From assembly GCA_027030295.1 (NCBI GenBank), contig JALVFB010000046.1, positions 1 through 15,649 of the forward strand: a stretch of 15,649 nt of DNA, read 5' to 3'. This document shows, piece after piece, positions 14,204 through 15,649 of this stretch. Positions within the stretch are counted from its first letter, which is position 1. Every line of letters starts with the position of its first letter. A program made the translations under genes and the position numbers. The notes beneath the pieces were generated by a model that saw only the letters and a program-made list of their open reading frames with translations, searched no databases and was not told the origin of the DNA. This DNA is from Hyphomicrobiales bacterium (GTDB lineage Bacteria; Pseudomonadota; Alphaproteobacteria; Rhizobiales; Aestuariivirgaceae).

Positions 14204-14440
14204 ATGGTCAAGGTCAGCGAACTGATGATCGCCAACCCGCAGATCGAGAAATTCGACGAACTGCGCGAACTGGTGATCGAGGTCGGGCGTTCCGGCGAGG
14301 TGTTTCTGGAGTTCGACGTCAAGCCGGACTATCCGGACACGCCGTCGAACTGGCATCTGGAGCTGGAAACCGCCTTCTACTGGGGCGACCGGACGCGCGA
14401 GCTGAAACGGAAGATGGGCGAGGAGGGAGACGCCTCATGA
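14204..14440 (+). CDS. Small conserved-looking protein, unrecognised (78 residues)
   Basis: I do not recognise the family. The 78-residue product is soluble and acidic, has no cysteine, no signal and no membrane segment. It looks like alternating helix and strand: a helix-like stretch NPQIEKFDELRELVIEVGRS (11-30), a strand-like GEVFLEFDV (31-39), and an aromatic patch at NWHLELETAFYWGDR (49-63). The start ATG at 14204 has an excellent AGGAGGA site 8 bp upstream; a longer frame from 14159 would run through that site and is rejected. It overlaps the next gene by 4 bp (ATGA), so both are translated together, and leads into cysG. Confidence 0.75.
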   Translation: MVKVSELMIANPQIEKFDELRELVIEVGRSGEVFLEFDVKPDYPDTPSNWHLELETAFYWGDRTRELKRKMGEEGDAS

Positions 14441-14658
14441 CGCCGGAGGAGAAGATCGAGACGCTGGATCAGTTCGTCACCGCCTTTCGCCGCGAGCTGA
14501 AGGTGGACGCGGTGGACGCCGGCAACGACGTCCATTTCCTGCGCCTGACCTACAAGGAAGGCAAGCGCATCACGCAAGTGGGCCTGGACGCGGAAGACGC
14601 CCGCCGTCTGGCGCGGCTGTTCACCGAATGGGCAGACCATCATTACCCGCAGGACTGA
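14437..14658 (+). CDS. Small protein, unrecognised (73 residues)
   Basis: I do not recognise the family. The 73-residue product is soluble with many charged residues and no cysteine. An N-terminal helix-like [20 protein letters not shown] (1-20) is followed by a strand-like [20 protein letters not shown] (30-49) and a C-terminal helix with [12 protein letters not shown]. The start overlaps the stop of the 78-residue gene as ATGA, strong evidence that both are real and form a pair, perhaps a complex. cysG begins 25 bp after its stop, suggesting a role linked to siroheme or sulfur metabolism; that is inference from position only. Confidence 0.7.
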   Translation: MTPEEKIETLDQFVTAFRRELKVDAVDAGNDVHFLRLTYKEGKRITQVGLDAEDARRLARLFTEWADHHYPQD

Positions 14659-14683
14659 CCGCAACCGGGAGCCGGGCGCAGCG

Positions 14684-15649
14684 ATGGACTTCCTTCCCAT
14701 ATTCCGCGATGTCAGCGAACGCACGGTCATCGTCGCCGGCGGCGGCACCGTCGCCGCGCGCCGCTGCGAGATAGCCCTGCGCGCCGGCGCGCATGTGAAG
14801 CTGTTCGCCGAGTCCATCAGCGAGGACGACTTCGCGGGCCTTCGCGACAACCCGCGCCTTGAGCACCTCCACCGCTGCCCGCAGCCGGCCGACTTCGAGG
14901 GCGCGGCGCTGGCCTTCGCCGCCTGCCGCGATTACGAGGACGACCGCAAGATCGCCGACATGGCCCGCGCCGCCAGGGTGCCGGTGAACGTCGCCGACCG
15001 TCCGGAACTGTGCGACTTCATCATGCCCTCCATCGTCGATCGTTCGCCCATCGTGGTGGCGGTGTCCTCATCCGGCGCCTCGCCCATTCTGGCGCGCATG
15101 ATTCGCGCCCGCCTGGAAACGATGCTGCCCGCCGCCTTCGGCAAGCTCGCCGAGTTCGCCGGCGACATCCGCGAGAAGGTGATGGCGCGGCTGAAGAACC
15201 CGGAAAATCGCCGCCGCTTCTGGGAGCGCATCCTCGAAGGCCCGCTGGCCACGCTCGTCTTTTCCGGCGACGAGGACACGGCGAAGACGCTGCTGGAGCG
15301 CGAGCTGACCGCGGCGGAAGCGGAAGAGCGCGAAGGAATCACCGGCGAGGTCTATCTCGTCGGCTGCGGCCCGGGCGATCCGGATCTCCTCACCTTCAAG
15401 GCCCTGCGCCTGATGCAGAAGGCGGACGTGGTGCTCTACGACCGGCTGCTGGGCGATGGCATCCTCAACCTCGTGCGCCGCGAGGCCGAGCGCATCTACG
15501 TCGGCAAGCGCCGCGGCGACCACGCCGTGCCGCAGGAGGAGATTTCCGACATGCTGGTGCGCCTGGCCAGGGAGGGCAAGCGTGTGTTGCGGCTGAAGGG
15601 CGGCGACCCGTTCATCTTCGGTCGTGGCGGCGAGGAGATCGAGAAGCTG
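14684..15649 (+). CDS. cysG: CysG, siroheme synthase (C-terminus off the right edge)
   Basis: The first 322 residues are present. The N-terminal domain is precorrin-2 dehydrogenase/sirohydrochlorin ferrochelatase: NAD loop [10 protein letters not shown] (18-27), NVAD with D105 at 102-105, [11 protein letters not shown] (112-122), and SSSGASP (128-134), whose Ser128 aligns with the phosphoserine of Salmonella/E. coli CysG. The C-terminal uroporphyrinogen-III methyltransferase domain starts near 222 with [14 protein letters not shown] and [13 protein letters not shown] (304-316). The fused enzyme converts uroporphyrinogen III to siroheme, the DsrAB cofactor. The ATG at 14684 gives the family N-terminus; its ribosome site is weak (GGGAG about 14 bp away). 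It could also serve assimilatory sulfite or nitrite reductase. Confidence 0.95.
   Translation, partial: MDFLPIFRDVSERTVIVAGGGTVAARRCEIALRAGAHVKLFAESISEDDFAGLRDNPRLEHLHRCPQPADFEGAALAFAACRDYEDDRKIADMARAARVPVNVADRPELCDFIMPSIVDRSPIVVAVSSSGASPILARMIRARLETMLPAAFGKLAEFAGDIREKVMARLKNPENRRRFWERILEGPLATLVFSGDEDTAKTLLERELTAAEAEEREGITGEVYLVGCGPGDPDLLTFKALRLMQKADVVLYDRLLGDGILNLVRREAERIYVGKRRGDHAVPQEEISDMLVRLAREGKRVLRLKGGDPFIFGRGGEEIEKL

Noticed and set aside
13034..14356. Minus-strand open frame of 440 codons opposite the dioxygenase
   Set aside because: The plus strand encodes a protein with a clear iron-binding triad and family layout; the minus frame has no recognisable domain.
1..15649. CRISPR arrays, tRNA or rRNA genes, insertion sequences, transposase or integrase genes
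   Set aside because: No regularly spaced repeats, cloverleaf-like segments, terminal inverted repeats or mobile-element proteins were seen; the locus looks stable.

Overview
This window is almost entirely a reverse (oxidative) dissimilatory sulfite reductase locus, dsrABEFHCMKLJOP, read right to left on the minus strand from about 12.8 kb to 1.2 kb. A DUF4202-family gene and the start of dsrN lie beyond it. The DNA is GC-rich and every gene is strongly G/C-biased at third codon positions. The gene set (dsrEFH and dsrL beside dsrAB, with dsrMKJOP) is that of a sulfur-oxidising, not sulfate-reducing, bacterium. A proteobacterium is very likely. I lean towards Alphaproteobacteria, but the sequence alone does not settle this.

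Layout: (a) 1-1119 minus: 5' part of dsrN (siroheme amidation) and a DUF4202 gene, placed after a strong intrinsic terminator at 1153-1187. (b) 1218-8265 minus: the membrane and electron-transfer genes dsrM, K, L, J, O, P. (c) 8557-12774 minus: the cytoplasmic core dsrA, B, E, F, H, C. (d) 12775-13126: a 352-bp divergent control region with an AT-rich palindrome cluster, a likely dsrA promoter, and a long dsrA leader that could encode a 35-residue peptide. (e) 13127-15649 plus: a TauD/TfdA-type Fe(II)/2-oxoglutarate dioxygenase, two overlapping unrecognised small genes, and the 5' two-thirds of siroheme synthase cysG.

How the genes work together (known for the families): CysG makes siroheme and DsrN amidates it for DsrAB. 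DsrEFH is a sulfur relay that loads DsrC through conserved cysteines. DsrAB with DsrL oxidises the DsrC-bound sulfur to sulfite and passes electrons to NAD+. DsrMKJOP is the membrane complex that handles DsrC (trisulfide/thiol state) and exchanges electrons with the quinone pool and the periplasmic side.

The most interesting non-coding signal is a set of GC-rich, mostly perfect stem-loops placed just after the stop codons of dsrA, dsrB, dsrH, dsrC, dsrL and dsrP. Only the last has a true U-tract. This suggests the long transcript is cut or protected into segments with different abundance. An AT-rich island just upstream of dsrC looks like an internal promoter. Less certain but worth checking are the peptide in the dsrA leader and the small-gene pair leading into cysG.
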